From an uncultured Thermoproteales archaeon (GTDB lineage Archaea > Thermoproteota > Thermoprotei > Thermoproteales > Thermoproteaceae), in contig CALJAK010000008.1 in the NCBI GenBank assembly GCA_938027595.1, forward strand, positions 1-64,000: a DNA stretch of 64,000 bases, in the 5' to 3' direction. The position numbers were made by a program, and so were the translations under genes. The notes below the pieces were generated by a model, which was not told the origin of the DNA, ran no database searches, and was given only the letters and a program-made list of their open reading frames with translations. Below, piece after piece: positions 43,711 to 52,328 of this stretch; the first letter of the stretch is position 1, and each line of letters opens with the position of its first letter.

Positions 43711-44849
43711 AACGCCACGGGCGCAATTGCTAAAACCAAGAGCCAACTCGGCTGACGGTCGTCGGGTTTCGGGCTTGGGTCTGTCACTATGGGTCTCCCC
43801 GCTAGCGAATCTATCAAAACTCTCGCGGGAGACGGCGCTAGGAAAGCCAAATCTCCCTCCGTGGCTGTCATTAAGTCTGAAAATGCACTGGAGTAAACAT
43901 ACGGCGCTGCGGAGGCGTGTCCCCCCCAGACGTTGTTGAAAAACAAAACAGTAGCTGTGGTCTCGCCAACGCCGCGGTGCAGCGCAGTCACTACGTTATC
44001 TCTAATGACGTTGTTAATTAACCGGATCCCCCCGCCATCTCTACCCCAGAGCGTAATTCCGAAGTAATTCCTCTCCACTGTGCAGTTCTCCACATCCACC
44101 CTACCGCCCCCCCAATAGAGGATAAATATGCCGTGTACGTTGTCGCGAGAGAGACAGCTCTCCACCCGGCCCTCCACCTCGGCGAGGAGGAGTCCGTACC
44201 CCTCGGCCCACTGTCTGTTGTTCACCAACGCAGCGTTTCTCATGTGAACCGCCTTGGTGTACATCAAGGCGGCTCCCACGTAACTATCGCGGGCGTGAAG
44301 TCTCTCAATGTGAACCCCATTGTTGAACATCAAATGGAGGCCGTATCTACAGCCCCACGCCTCCACGTCGCTGAGCCGGACGTCTCTGGAGTACTCCACG
44401 TAGAGACAGTCGTGGAAGTAACTCAACGAGACACCCCGCGCTTCGACGCCGCTGGAGTTGAACACGTAAAGCCCCACGCCTCTCTTGAAGATGGGCAAAT
44501 CTCCAAACCCCACGGCGCGCAGCCCCCTGATGGACACCCCCGTAGAGTTGAAGATCAACACGCCAGAGCTACAGCGCATTTCCAACCCTTCGATAGTCAC
44601 GTTATTCCCCACGACGATTACACAACCGGCGGTGGGCTTCAGCCGATACGCCGTCATGGCAGTCGGCAGCTCTATAGTCACCACTCCGCCGTCTATTTTC
44701 GCGTTTTTCAACACCACGTCGCTGGCGTTGACGACGAGGCGGCTGGCCGCAACGCCTTCGTACAAACCCGGTTTGTCTATGACGAGGGGAGCGGCGAGGG
44801 TTTCAACAGTCAGAATACCAATTAGGAGGAGTAGACCACGCAGGTCCAT
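43689..44849 (-). CDS. nosD: NosD-like periplasmic beta-helix protein
   Basis: A 386-residue exported protein: a signal peptide (GLLLLIGILTVETLAAPLVI), right-handed parallel beta-helix repeats of the CASH/NosD type (GVLIFNSTGVSIRGLRAVG, NSSGVEARGVSLSYFHDCLY, NGVHIERLHARDSYVG), and a C-terminal membrane anchor with an Arg-rich end (WLLVLAIAPVALWKLRRR). NosD works with NosF and NosY in maturing copper centres such as CuZ of N2O reductase. No nosZ lies in the window. The gene starts within the 3' end of the first NosL-like gene (47-bp overlap). Confidence 0.85.
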   Translation of the reverse strand: MDLRGLLLLIGILTVETLAAPLVIDKPGLYEGVAASRLVVNASDVVLKNAKIDGGVVTIELPTAMTAYRLKPTAGCVIVVGNNVTIEGLEMRCSSGVLIFNSTGVSIRGLRAVGFGDLPIFKRGVGLYVFNSSGVEARGVSLSYFHDCLYVEYSRDVRLSDVEAWGCRYGLHLMFNNGVHIERLHARDSYVGAALMYTKAVHMRNAALVNNRQWAEGYGLLLAEVEGRVESCLSRDNVHGIFILYWGGGRVDVENCTVERNYFGITLWGRDGGGIRLINNVIRDNVVTALHRGVGETTATVLFFNNVWGGHASAAPYVYSSAFSDLMTATEGDLAFLAPSPARVLIDSLAGRPIVTDPSPKPDDRQPSWLLVLAIAPVALWKLRRR

Positions 44850-45402
44850 AGTGGAATTTGTCCCTCACGCATTTATAGTTAACCACTCTCACCAACTGCC
44901 CGGAGATCTTCGGCGGGTTGTATAAAGTAACGCCCTCCAGCGTTTTAACTCTCCAAGAGCCAGACGTCTCGCCCCGCTTGTAACGCTCTACGTTTTCGGG
45001 AGCTACCGCCAACAAGCCAGTGCCCATAGCCGTAAATTCAGTAGTGACGAGGAGGCTGGCTCTCTCCACGTCTATCCACCTCCCCTCTACTCTATCCACG
45101 GCGCATGCCAACAAAACTTCGCCGCCTGCCGTCTCCACTTCCCTGTGCCAAGTGGCCAGACAGCCGATGTCGTCGAAGAAATACCACCTCTCCACGCCTC
45201 TAACTCTCGCTCTCATAACTGCAGCAGACGGCGGGTAGTCCACAACCATTTTACAAACGGGGCACTCCTCTCGTCCGTACACCAACGGCGGTTCTTCGCA
45301 ACGCTCCCCACCTCTAAAGAGTATGGAAAACAAAAACGCCGCTCCAACCGCCACGCCGGCGGCCGTTAGAGCGGATAGAAAAAACTTCCTCCTTGTGTAC
45401 AC
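44803..45402 (-). CDS. nosL: NosL-like copper chaperone with Tat-type signal
   Basis: A 199-residue protein. The N terminus TRRKFFLSALTAAGVAVGAA is a twin-arginine signal or anchor. The mature part has EECPVCKMVVDYPPSAAV near residue 42, the CxxCxM copper-binding motif of NosL, and FFDDIGCLATW near 75, also conserved in NosL. It would bind Cu(I) outside the membrane and supply it to a copper enzyme. It ends with NWYSDC after a Tyr/Trp-rich tail. It lies 13 bp after the second NosL-like gene. Confidence 0.8.
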   Translation of the reverse strand: MYTRRKFFLSALTAAGVAVGAAFLFSILFRGGERCEEPPLVYGREECPVCKMVVDYPPSAAVMRARVRGVERWYFFDDIGCLATWHREVETAGGEVLLACAVDRVEGRWIDVERASLLVTTEFTAMGTGLLAVAPENVERYKRGETSGSWRVKTLEGVTLYNPPKISGQLVRVVNYKCVRDKFHYGPAWSTPPNWYSDC

Positions 45403-45415
45403 AACCCCAAGCCCC

Positions 45416-46105
45416 TCAACCCCCGTGACCGTGACCTCCGTGACCGTGACCTCCAGCGCCTCTACACCAATTAGGCCGCGGCATGCCTGTCTTTTGCATT
45501 ACCTCTCTGTACAACTGGAGCATTTGGTCGAAGGTATACACAGTGGCGTTGTGTTTCTTAGCTTCGTCTAAGTTAGAAAAAGCGAAGACGCAATCGCCCA
45601 TGGGAGTCTTCATGTTTTGCATAATTACATAGTAGGCTTTCCTGGCGTCTATGTACAACTCCACTCCACGTTTGTGAGCTCCGTAGTCTGGCACAAGCAC
45701 TTGTCTAACTCCGCCCAAAACTTCTCTAAACTCATCTGCAGTGATGTTCAGTCTTCTCAACATGGGCCACATCTCCACTGGCCTGAGTTGCATTCTGAAA
45801 ATACAACCAATGTCGTCCGTCACGCCAGTGACTCCCTTTTCGAAAACTACTCTCGCCGAGACACCCATGTGGACAGCCTCCTCTACGCGCATACCGCAGA
45901 ATATACACCGTATTTCAAAAGTGCCGTTTTTAACTAACCGCTCCAACGTGCCCATAGGCTTCGGCGCAGTTTTCTCCACCGTCACAGTCTGCGTAACAGT
46001 CTCAATTTGCGTAACTGTCTTTACGGGAGCTGTGGCTGTGCCTACTAAATAACCAACTGCGCCGACTAAAATCGCCACAATGAGTGGGATTAACCACTGT
46101 TTCAT
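45416..46105 (-). CDS. NosL-like protein with a His-rich tail
   Basis: A 229-residue protein with an N-terminal anchor helix (WLIPLIVAILVGAVGYLVG). A NosL-type domain holds RCIFCGMRVEEAVHMGV near residue 61, the CxxCxM copper motif, and TDDIGCIFRMQ near 88. The C terminus GAGGHGHGGHGHGG is a histidine-glycine tail suited to binding Cu or Ni. It is the first gene of the nosL-nosL-nosD-nosF-nosY-ORF-PCuAC operon and is divergent from ctaA. ATG 46105 is preferred to the upstream frame start at 46198. Confidence 0.8.
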   Translation of the reverse strand: MKQWLIPLIVAILVGAVGYLVGTATAPVKTVTQIETVTQTVTVEKTAPKPMGTLERLVKNGTFEIRCIFCGMRVEEAVHMGVSARVVFEKGVTGVTDDIGCIFRMQLRPVEMWPMLRRLNITADEFREVLGGVRQVLVPDYGAHKRGVELYIDARKAYYVIMQNMKTPMGDCVFAFSNLDEAKKHNATVYTFDQMLQLYREVMQKTGMPRPNWCRGAGGHGHGGHGHGG

Positions 46106-46212
46106 ACGCGGGAGATTGCGCAAGTTCTTATTGTTTATGGTACAAAACGGCGGTTTGTACACGGTCTTGTGTTCTAGAGTGCGCGTTGGTTTGAACAACG
46201 TTATTGCAAAAG

Positions 46213-46220
46213 TTATATAT
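46213..46220 (+). promoter_or_regulatory. TATA box of ctaA
   Basis: TTATATAT centred about 24 bp before ATG 46240. The TTG at 46204 that opens the longest frame lies upstream of this box, so it cannot be the start. Confidence 0.65.
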
Positions 46221-46239
46221 CTTTACTGTATTGCCAATT

Positions 46240-47094
46240 ATGCTTCCAACAATGGCGAAAGTTGCTTTTGTCACATCGCTTTTGGTGAGTTTTACAGGCG
46301 GCTTGGCGGCTGGACTCGGCCACGGGTTTGATTTAGGCACCGAGTGGCCCGGGTCGCCGGGGGATTTAGTCGCCGCAGCGCTGCGGGGCAGCCTAGAGCC
46401 TGTGCACAGGTTTTTAACTGTAGCCGCCGGCGTTTTATACGCCTTAGTGTTCGCGTTGGTGTATAAGAAAAACAGAGCTAATGTCCACATTGCGGCGGCT
46501 GCTCTCATTTTCTTAACACTCACGGCTCTCACTGGCATAATTGTGCTTTTGACTCTAGGCGGCGAGGTGCCTAAGCCTCTGTCGTACACCATTTACCCCA
46601 TCAACAACGGTCTGGCTCTAGCCACTACGTTAACTATGGCGTTGTTAGCCGCCAAACTGTCTCCAAACGTTGGAGGAAGCGACAAGCGGGCGATTCTATA
46701 CAGGGGGGCCGCTTTTTGGGGCGCCGTGGCTTCCATATCTGGAGCTTACATATTGGGATATCACAAGATAGAACTTACTCCAATACAATACAGCCTAATA
46801 CCAACCCCCTCGTTGGATCAAGCGGTTTGGATAATTCACCTCCTCTCCGCAGCTCTAGCAGTGGCGTTGGCAACAATTGCGTTGGCTTCAGCCAAGAGGC
46901 TCACCGCTTGGCACATCCTCTTAGCAACAGCTCTATTGATTCAACCAGCCACTGGAATTCTGATGTACTTCGGCGCTTCTGTAGACCCCTGGGCACCCGG
47001 ACCTCAGTCGGGTTTCCACGCGGCATTCGCCCACTTGTTCGTAGTGAGTGCATTTGTGATATATATGAAGAATAAATGGACGTCGTTTACTTAA
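46240..47094 (+). CDS. ctaA: Haem A synthase-like protein (CtaA/Cox15)
   Basis: It oxidises haem O to haem A for the oxidase. The 284-residue protein has about eight helices in two four-helix halves. The first half has SLEPVHRFLTVAAGV near residue 50, the typical ExxHR haem-ligand motif. The second half has WIIHLLSAALA and FHAAFAHLFVVSAF with histidines placed as haem ligands. ATG 46240 fits the TATA box. The end overlaps ccmF by 19 bp. The substrate haem may be the archaeal As type, and sequence does not decide that. Confidence 0.85.
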   Translation: MLPTMAKVAFVTSLLVSFTGGLAAGLGHGFDLGTEWPGSPGDLVAAALRGSLEPVHRFLTVAAGVLYALVFALVYKKNRANVHIAAAALIFLTLTALTGIIVLLTLGGEVPKPLSYTIYPINNGLALATTLTMALLAAKLSPNVGGSDKRAILYRGAAFWGAVASISGAYILGYHKIELTPIQYSLIPTPSLDQAVWIIHLLSAALAVALATIALASAKRLTAWHILLATALLIQPATGILMYFGASVDPWAPGPQSGFHAAFAHLFVVSAFVIYMKNKWTSFT

Positions 47095-49229
47095 CGCTCC
47101 TAGCGGCTGCAATTGCGCTCAACGCAGCGAGTGCGTTTTACAAACGCTTGTGGCTAGCTGGTTTTCTATCGTTGTCGACGCTAGTGGTTTACCACTACTT
47201 CTCTTTCTTCTCGGGGAATTTCCGACTGGCGTTGGTGTACATAAACGCCGCGGTGGGGCAGTCTGCGCTGGAGAGAGCCACAGCCGCCGTGGCTTCCATC
47301 CCGGGCGCCGTCTATTTAATTGCTCTACCCGCTTCAGCGCTGGGGGGGCGGGCGGGTCGTCTAGCGGCAGCGCTCCTCTTGACATACGTCGCGGTTGAAC
47401 GTCCTTACGTCACGGTCGACGATGTAATTCCCGGCTACGTCCCGCAGTCTGGAATGGGGTTGAACCCACTTTTGAGGAGCATATGGGCCGTGCCGCATCC
47501 CCTCGCAGTTTTGTTAGGCTACGGGCTCTTCATAGCGGCCGTCAACGACAGACGGCTCTTCGTGTGGGGGTGGCTCTTCACTTCTCTAGGCCTCCTCCTC
47601 GGCGCTGTGTGGAGTTACCAAACTTTCGGTTGGTCTGGATACTGGGCTTGGGACCCCGTGGAGAACGCACTTCTGGCCGTGTGGTTAGTGGCCACCGCCG
47701 CCATGCATTTGGGAAACCGCGGGGGTAGGTTGGCCACCGTGGGGGCGGTGTTGGGCGCCGTGGGGTTGAACCAAGGCGGATACTCGGCGCTTCACAGTTT
47801 CGTGGGCAGCACGCCGGCGCCGCAAGTTATGTTAATCGCGTCTCTAGTTCTGTTGTCTTATGGCATGTACAAAGCTATAGACGGCGTGAGAGACGTGGGG
47901 TTGGCGATTTCGGCTTTGGGCATGGCGTCTCTGGGGGTAGTTATATACATGGCTGGAGTAGCTCCGGCGTTGTACTCCATAGCCACCTCCACGCCGATGC
48001 AACCCCCCGCTGGCGATTTCTTCACGGCGTATTTCCTCTACCCCATAGCTGCGGCTGTCCTCGCCGGCTTCTTCCTCGCTTCTATATACTACGGCGCTAG
48101 GCTGAAGACAGCCGTTTTGTTATTTGCAGCCATACTGGCGGCTTCCGTAGTTCTCTCGTGGTTTGTGAAACCGGCTTTCGAAAGCCCCGCCGCCACTAAC
48201 TTCTTCATATACGCCACCGCCGCTGGAGCGCTCGCTGCGTCTTACTGGGTCGCCAGAAGTAAACACAGCTTGTTGCACAAAACAATCCACATAACTGCGT
48301 TTATGCTGCTGGTTTTGGTCGCAATCAGCGGGCCCTTCTCCTACGGCCAGAAGTACTACAAACTGTTAGCTGTAGACAACTTAGACGCGGTGTACTTCAC
48401 GTTGTTGAATTGGCCTTACGCCCAGCGGATTTCGCTGGGGGGTTTAGAGACGTACGTAGACAACAGAATAGTCGAGATCCCCCCCACTGTTCAATTGATA
48501 CATCCGCCTAACTACACCGCTTACGTGAAGAAATTCGGCGGTAAATTCGACTTAGGGGGACTCAACTACACTATTATAAAAGCGGGAGTGCCGTACGTCG
48601 TGGTGTGGAGCGGCGGGCGGGAGGTGGGCCGCGTGGGCGGCGTGCCGATAGTGGAAGTGGAGAAAAACGGCACGGCGGTAGTTTTCCCAGCGCCTTTGGA
48701 TTTAGTAAACGCCCTCGCCAAAGAGCCGAAGTTAGTCGAGAAGTTCTTGAAGTGTCGTAACCAAAGCCGCCTCGTGCCCGGCGGCGTGATCACAACTGGC
48801 TTTCTCTACATAGACGGAGTTTCCGCTTCTTTTGCGACGCGTTACGACGCCTCCGGCTGGCTCAAGGGAGTGGGAGCCACAACGCTGGGGGTAGTGGACG
48901 TGTACAAACCGGCCGTTAGCCACAGCGCCATAGTGCTCCACCCCACCGCCGTGGGGGAAACAATGGAAACAATATGGGATTACGTCACTGCTAAATACGC
49001 CCTGTTGTTGCTCGAACAGTGCAACGCCCCGGCGGCTTATACAGTGTTGTCTACAGTCGGCGTGAGAAACCTCACCACCGCTGTGGAGTATCTACAACGA
49101 GAAAACGGCGTTTGGGTCGTGGCGTTTAAACCAACGCCAGCCATGCTGGAGTTGTGGATTACGTCAACAGTTTTATTATTACTGGTGACAATGGCGTGTA
49201 AAAAAATAAAAATTAAAAATTATAATTAA
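47076..49229 (+). CDS. ccmF: Cytochrome c assembly protein CcmF
   Basis: A 717-residue polytopic protein, the haem lyase of System I that joins haem to CxxCH sites. About 14 helices are visible. MGLNPLLRSIWAVPHPLAVL near residue 129 corresponds to the GxNPLLQdp..hPP element with a haem-ligand His. The WWD domain is WSYQTFGWSGYWAWDPVENA near residue 187. A large outside loop precedes the last helix. It is separated by about 9 kb from ccmCEAB and lies in the oxidase gene cluster instead. No CcmH is found in the window. Confidence 0.9.
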   Translation: MDVVYLTLLAAAIALNAASAFYKRLWLAGFLSLSTLVVYHYFSFFSGNFRLALVYINAAVGQSALERATAAVASIPGAVYLIALPASALGGRAGRLAAALLLTYVAVERPYVTVDDVIPGYVPQSGMGLNPLLRSIWAVPHPLAVLLGYGLFIAAVNDRRLFVWGWLFTSLGLLLGAVWSYQTFGWSGYWAWDPVENALLAVWLVATAAMHLGNRGGRLATVGAVLGAVGLNQGGYSALHSFVGSTPAPQVMLIASLVLLSYGMYKAIDGVRDVGLAISALGMASLGVVIYMAGVAPALYSIATSTPMQPPAGDFFTAYFLYPIAAAVLAGFFLASIYYGARLKTAVLLFAAILAASVVLSWFVKPAFESPAATNFFIYATAAGALAASYWVARSKHSLLHKTIHITAFMLLVLVAISGPFSYGQKYYKLLAVDNLDAVYFTLLNWPYAQRISLGGLETYVDNRIVEIPPTVQLIHPPNYTAYVKKFGGKFDLGGLNYTIIKAGVPYVVVWSGGREVGRVGGVPIVEVEKNGTAVVFPAPLDLVNALAKEPKLVEKFLKCRNQSRLVPGGVITTGFLYIDGVSASFATRYDASGWLKGVGATTLGVVDVYKPAVSHSAIVLHPTAVGETMETIWDYVTAKYALLLLEQCNAPAAYTVLSTVGVRNLTTAVEYLQRENGVWVVAFKPTPAMLELWITSTVLLLLVTMACKKIKIKNYN

Positions 49230-49257
49230 AAATTAAGAAATAAGAAAATAGATAAGG

Positions 49258-49265
49258 TTTTTATA
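49258..49265 (+). promoter_or_regulatory. TATA box of the cytochrome c-Rieske-cytochrome b operon
   Basis: TTTTTATA centred about 26 bp before ATG 49288. The preceding 50 bp are extremely A-rich. Confidence 0.55.
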
Positions 49266-49287
49266 CACAGAAAAACTTCACCTACTC

Positions 49288-49821
49288 ATGAAGTGGTTAA
49301 CGTTGGCAATAATAGCTGGAGTTGTGGTAATTGCCGCGGTTACGGCCGTCGCTATTTTCGGGTTGGGCGCCCCAGCTACTAAGCCAACTACTCCAACTAC
49401 GCCACCCACTACGCCACCCCCGACGACAGAAACACCGCCGCCGACGGCGACGGTGACTTATGACGAACAATTGGCTAAGAAGGGTCTTGAATACTTCAAG
49501 ACGTTGGGTTGTACTGCTTGTCATACTATAAAGTCGTTGAAAGTGACAGGTGGCGCGGTGGGTCCGGACTTGAGCAAGACGCTGTTTGACATTAATTCAC
49601 AATGGATCGGTAGGTACTACAAGGAGAAGGGCCTCACGAACCCCGCGGCCGACCCGCAGAAAGCTGCTGAGTTGTTGACTGCATATCTGAATGCTCCACC
49701 GCAATATTCAACTACTATGGCAGTGCAAGTACAAACATATAAGTCGCTCTATGGCGAGGATTGGGAGAAGGAATACGTGCCGGCGCTTGTGGAGTTGTTT
49801 AAAATGGCGGCGTCTAAATGA
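49288..49821 (+). CDS. Membrane-anchored mono-haem cytochrome c
   Basis: A 177-residue cytochrome c. An N-terminal anchor (LAIIAGVVVIAAVTAVAIFG) is followed by a Thr/Pro-rich spacer of about 30 residues and the haem domain, with CTACH at residues 75-79. A distal methionine is probably supplied by one of the C-terminal Met residues (TTMAVQV or FKMAAS). It is co-transcribed with Rieske and cytochrome b (ATGA overlap) and so likely carries electrons from that complex to the ba3 oxidase. A decayed paralogue lies at 41.2 kb. Confidence 0.9.
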   Translation: MKWLTLAIIAGVVVIAAVTAVAIFGLGAPATKPTTPTTPPTTPPPTTETPPPTATVTYDEQLAKKGLEYFKTLGCTACHTIKSLKVTGGAVGPDLSKTLFDINSQWIGRYYKEKGLTNPAADPQKAAELLTAYLNAPPQYSTTMAVQVQTYKSLYGEDWEKEYVPALVELFKMAASK

Positions 49822-50375
49822 CGGACGAAAAGAAGAGAGAAACCATCAAATTTTTCATTGGCGCATCTACAGCTTTGGGCATCGGCATGTTAGCCACTCC
49901 GCTAGTGGCTTCGCTAGTGGGTAACAGAGCTGCCATATTCGGCGAGGAGTCAACCTCCGGCGCTATACCAGTGGAGATTTGTAAATCTCCAGAAGCATGC
50001 CCTAGAGAGTTCGGCGTGTCGCTTGACGAGCTCAGAGGGGGGCCAGTGTTCAAACTCATCAAAGTCAACTCTATGGCTATCCCGGCGGTGTTTGGGTTAG
50101 TGAGAGCTACAGACGGCAGGGAGTACCCAACCGCCTATGTGGCTATATGTACACACTTCGGCTGCCCCCTCAACGTGTCTGGCGGTAAGTACCTCACTGG
50201 CTTCTTCTGCCCCTGCCACGGCAGCGTTTTCGCCATATGTAACAACCCAGCCGGCTGCGATCGTGGTAGGTTTCTAGAGATGTACGTCCAGGGCGGGCCC
50301 GCCGTCAGGTCGCTCAGATCTATAAAAGTAGAGGTGAAAGACGGCGTTGTGTATCCCTTGACTGCGTACATATGA
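49818..50375 (+). CDS. Rieske iron-sulfur protein
   Basis: A 185-residue protein with one N-terminal membrane segment (FFIGASTALGIGMLATPLV, preceded by KKRE and lacking a clear twin arginine). The [2Fe-2S] domain has CTHFGC near residue 111 and FCPCHGSVF near 131, giving the two Cys and two His ligands. An extra Cys pair (ICNNPAGC) between box II and the end and one more near residue 54 (ICKSPEAC) are unusual. It is tied by 4-bp overlaps to cytochrome c and cytochrome b. Confidence 0.93.
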   Translation: MTDEKKRETIKFFIGASTALGIGMLATPLVASLVGNRAAIFGEESTSGAIPVEICKSPEACPREFGVSLDELRGGPVFKLIKVNSMAIPAVFGLVRATDGREYPTAYVAICTHFGCPLNVSGGKYLTGFFCPCHGSVFAICNNPAGCDRGRFLEMYVQGGPAVRSLRSIKVEVKDGVVYPLTAYI

Positions 50376-51604
50376 AAATCTTCAGTAGACTCTGGGAGTT
50401 GTTTATTGAGCGTTTTCACCTCAAGGAGTTTCTAGAACACCCAGTCCCCCGCTACTCTAACATAAACCCCTTGTATTGGTTTGGCGACGTGGCGGCAGTT
50501 AGCTTCTTCCTCCTCGCTCTCACGGGCTTTTTCTTAGCTCTGTTTTACACCCCCGGCGTAAATGTAGTGACAATACCCGCCGCTTCGCTAGCCCCTTGGG
50601 ATTTGTTACACCCACCCGCCGCCGAGGCGGTTAGAGCCACTGAGAGTTACATAAGCGCTTATAGAATTGCTTACCTCACGCCGTTTGGTTTCATACTACG
50701 ACAGTTCCACCTCTGGGCCGCCTACATGATGATTATGGCTGTGTTAGTGCACTTCTTCGCCAAGTTTGTCCTCGGGTCTTACAAGAGGAGGGGAGGGGGG
50801 GCGCTCTGGCTGCTGGGAGTTTTGCTAGGCTTCCTCACTATTAACCAAGCTGTGTTGGGGTACATACTGCCTCTCCACCTCGACGGCATTTTGGCATTGA
50901 TGATTGGCTTAAACCTATTCCGTTATTTCGACTACTTGGGCATACCGGTGGGAAACGCAGTGATTGCGCTCTTGGGCTCTAACTACCCCACTGACCAAGT
51001 GATTCGAGTCATATACGTCGCTCACATTTTGATCGTGCCGGCGGTCATACTGTTGTTGCTCGGGCTTAAGATACAGGGCATTCTCTACGGAGGCGTATCG
51101 CCGCCGCCTATCAAAAATGCAGAAGTCAGAGAGAGAATGGTGAAAGACGTAGAGCCGTTTTACCCACACAGATTCGCCCTGATGGTGGGGCAAGTGTTTC
51201 TACAGATTTCGCTACTCATGCTGCTAGTGGCTTTCTTCCCCCAACCGCTCCTCGAGCCCTGGGCGCCGGGCGAACTCGTGCCGGCGGGCGTGAGACCGCC
51301 TTGGCCAGTCATGTGGTATTACACATACGTCAAAATGATCGACCCCTTCATTTCCGTCGGGATGCCAATACTCATGTTGATATTCGCCCTGGTCGTCCCG
51401 CTGTTAGACAGGAGCAGGGGGATAACAGTGGGGGAGAGGTGGGTCTGGGTAATCATTGCGCTTGTCTACATGGCGATAATTGGCTACGGCTCGGTGTTGG
51501 GTTTCATAATCGACATTCCGAAACAAGTGACGCCCTTTACTCAAATAACTGTGCCGCCGGACAGTGCAGTTCCCTACGTCACTACGCCCAGCCCAGTGGG
51601 GTAG
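50372..51604 (+). CDS. Cytochrome b of a quinol-oxidising bc-type complex
   Basis: A 410-residue fused-type cytochrome b. The haem-binding helices carry FGFILRQFHLWAAYMMIMAVLVHF (residues ~109-133), with His ligands, and the paired His residues of a second helix at LPLHLDG near 168 and VAHILIVPAV near 216. Six to eight helices are predicted. PEWY, the Qo-site motif, is not visible in that form; PPWPVMWYY near residue 308 occupies the place. With the Rieske protein and cytochrome c it would oxidise quinol and pass electrons to the oxidase. Confidence 0.9.
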   Translation: MKIFSRLWELFIERFHLKEFLEHPVPRYSNINPLYWFGDVAAVSFFLLALTGFFLALFYTPGVNVVTIPAASLAPWDLLHPPAAEAVRATESYISAYRIAYLTPFGFILRQFHLWAAYMMIMAVLVHFFAKFVLGSYKRRGGGALWLLGVLLGFLTINQAVLGYILPLHLDGILALMIGLNLFRYFDYLGIPVGNAVIALLGSNYPTDQVIRVIYVAHILIVPAVILLLLGLKIQGILYGGVSPPPIKNAEVRERMVKDVEPFYPHRFALMVGQVFLQISLLMLLVAFFPQPLLEPWAPGELVPAGVRPPWPVMWYYTYVKMIDPFISVGMPILMLIFALVVPLLDRSRGITVGERWVWVIIALVYMAIIGYGSVLGFIIDIPKQVTPFTQITVPPDSAVPYVTTPSPVG

Positions 51605-51605
51605 T

Positions 51606-51941
51606 ATGGAGCCGTTGACGCCCTCTGTTCTGGCTTGGCTCACCGCCGCCATCGCCGCGCCCACAGTGGCGCTGGTCTACGTCTACAACGGCTTAGACAG
51701 GAAGTGGTCTGCAGTTGTGGGGTTCGTGGGAGTGGCGGCGTTGTTGGCTCTCTTTGCGTACACTGCAAACGTGATTATGGCTCTCTACGGCGCAATGCAG
51801 TTCCCCCCCGACATGCAGCTTGTGGAATTGGGAGTGGCCTACCAGCGAGTGGCTGCGGGGCAGCTGGCGGCGGTGTCTCTGATAGTTGGGCTCTTGGCAG
51901 TGGGTTACTACATGGAGATCTCCAGGAGGGGCCATGAATAG
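51606..51941 (+). CDS. Small membrane subunit in the bc/oxidase gene cluster (111 aa)
   Basis: A 111-residue protein with three hydrophobic segments (AWLTAAIAAPTVALVYVY, SAVVGFVGVAALLALFAY, AAVSLIVGLLAVGYYME). It starts 1 bp after the cytochrome b stop, and its end overlaps the next gene by 8 bp, so it is part of the same transcript and probably a small subunit of the bc-type complex or oxidase. No family is recognised. Confidence 0.7.
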   Translation: MEPLTPSVLAWLTAAIAAPTVALVYVYNGLDRKWSAVVGFVGVAALLALFAYTANVIMALYGAMQFPPDMQLVELGVAYQRVAAGQLAAVSLIVGLLAVGYYMEISRRGHE

Positions 51942-52182
51942 GGCAGCTCTACTCATAGCCATAGGCGTCGCGCTTGCTGTAGGCATGGTGTTGTTGAACT
52001 ACGGGCTTACTTACGTACAGTGGGTGTACGACGCTTTTGCATACACACCGCGGGATCTGGCAGCTTTGAGAGAAGACCCCGTAGAGAGAGTTTGGATGCT
52101 CCAGAGCGCGGTGTGGACCGGCGTTTTTGCCTTATCTATAGTAGCTGTATTGGGTTATCTATATTACCTCTCTAAAGAGTAA
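51934..52182 (+). CDS. Small membrane protein in the bc/oxidase gene cluster (82 aa)
   Basis: An 82-residue protein with two hydrophobic segments (LLIAIGVALAVGMVLLNYGL and AVWTGVFALSIVAVLGYLYY) and a short charged loop between them. ATG 51934 overlaps the end of the preceding gene by 8 bp; the longer frame to 51886 is rejected. It is the last gene before the oxidase promoter. Function is unknown, probably an accessory subunit. Confidence 0.7.
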   Translation: MNRAALLIAIGVALAVGMVLLNYGLTYVQWVYDAFAYTPRDLAALREDPVERVWMLQSAVWTGVFALSIVAVLGYLYYLSKE

Positions 52183-52191
52183 ATTTCCGTA

Positions 52192-52245
52192 TTTTTTAAG
52201 ATTCTAACTATGTACAAATTTTTTAAGATTCTGACTATGTACAAA
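52192..52245. repeat. Tandem 27-bp direct repeat upstream of the ba3 oxidase operon
   Basis: Two adjacent 27-bp copies (52192-52218 and 52219-52245) differ at a single base (A52206 against G52233). Each contains AAGATTCT followed by ACTATGTACAAA. They lie 56-109 bp upstream of the oxidase TATA box and just after the 82-aa gene, a good place for a two-site activator. Confidence 0.85.
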
Positions 52246-52300
52246 TATACATACACGTGGTTATTTACAGTTTTCTATTTGAATTTGATATGAGAAAGAT

Positions 52301-52308
52301 TTTTATAC
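52301..52308 (+). promoter_or_regulatory. TATA box of the ba3 oxidase operon (cbaD)
   Basis: TTTTATAC centred about 24 bp before ATG 52329, downstream of the tandem 27-bp repeat. Confidence 0.6.
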
Positions 52309-52328
52309 AAGATAATTCTTGTTCTAGT

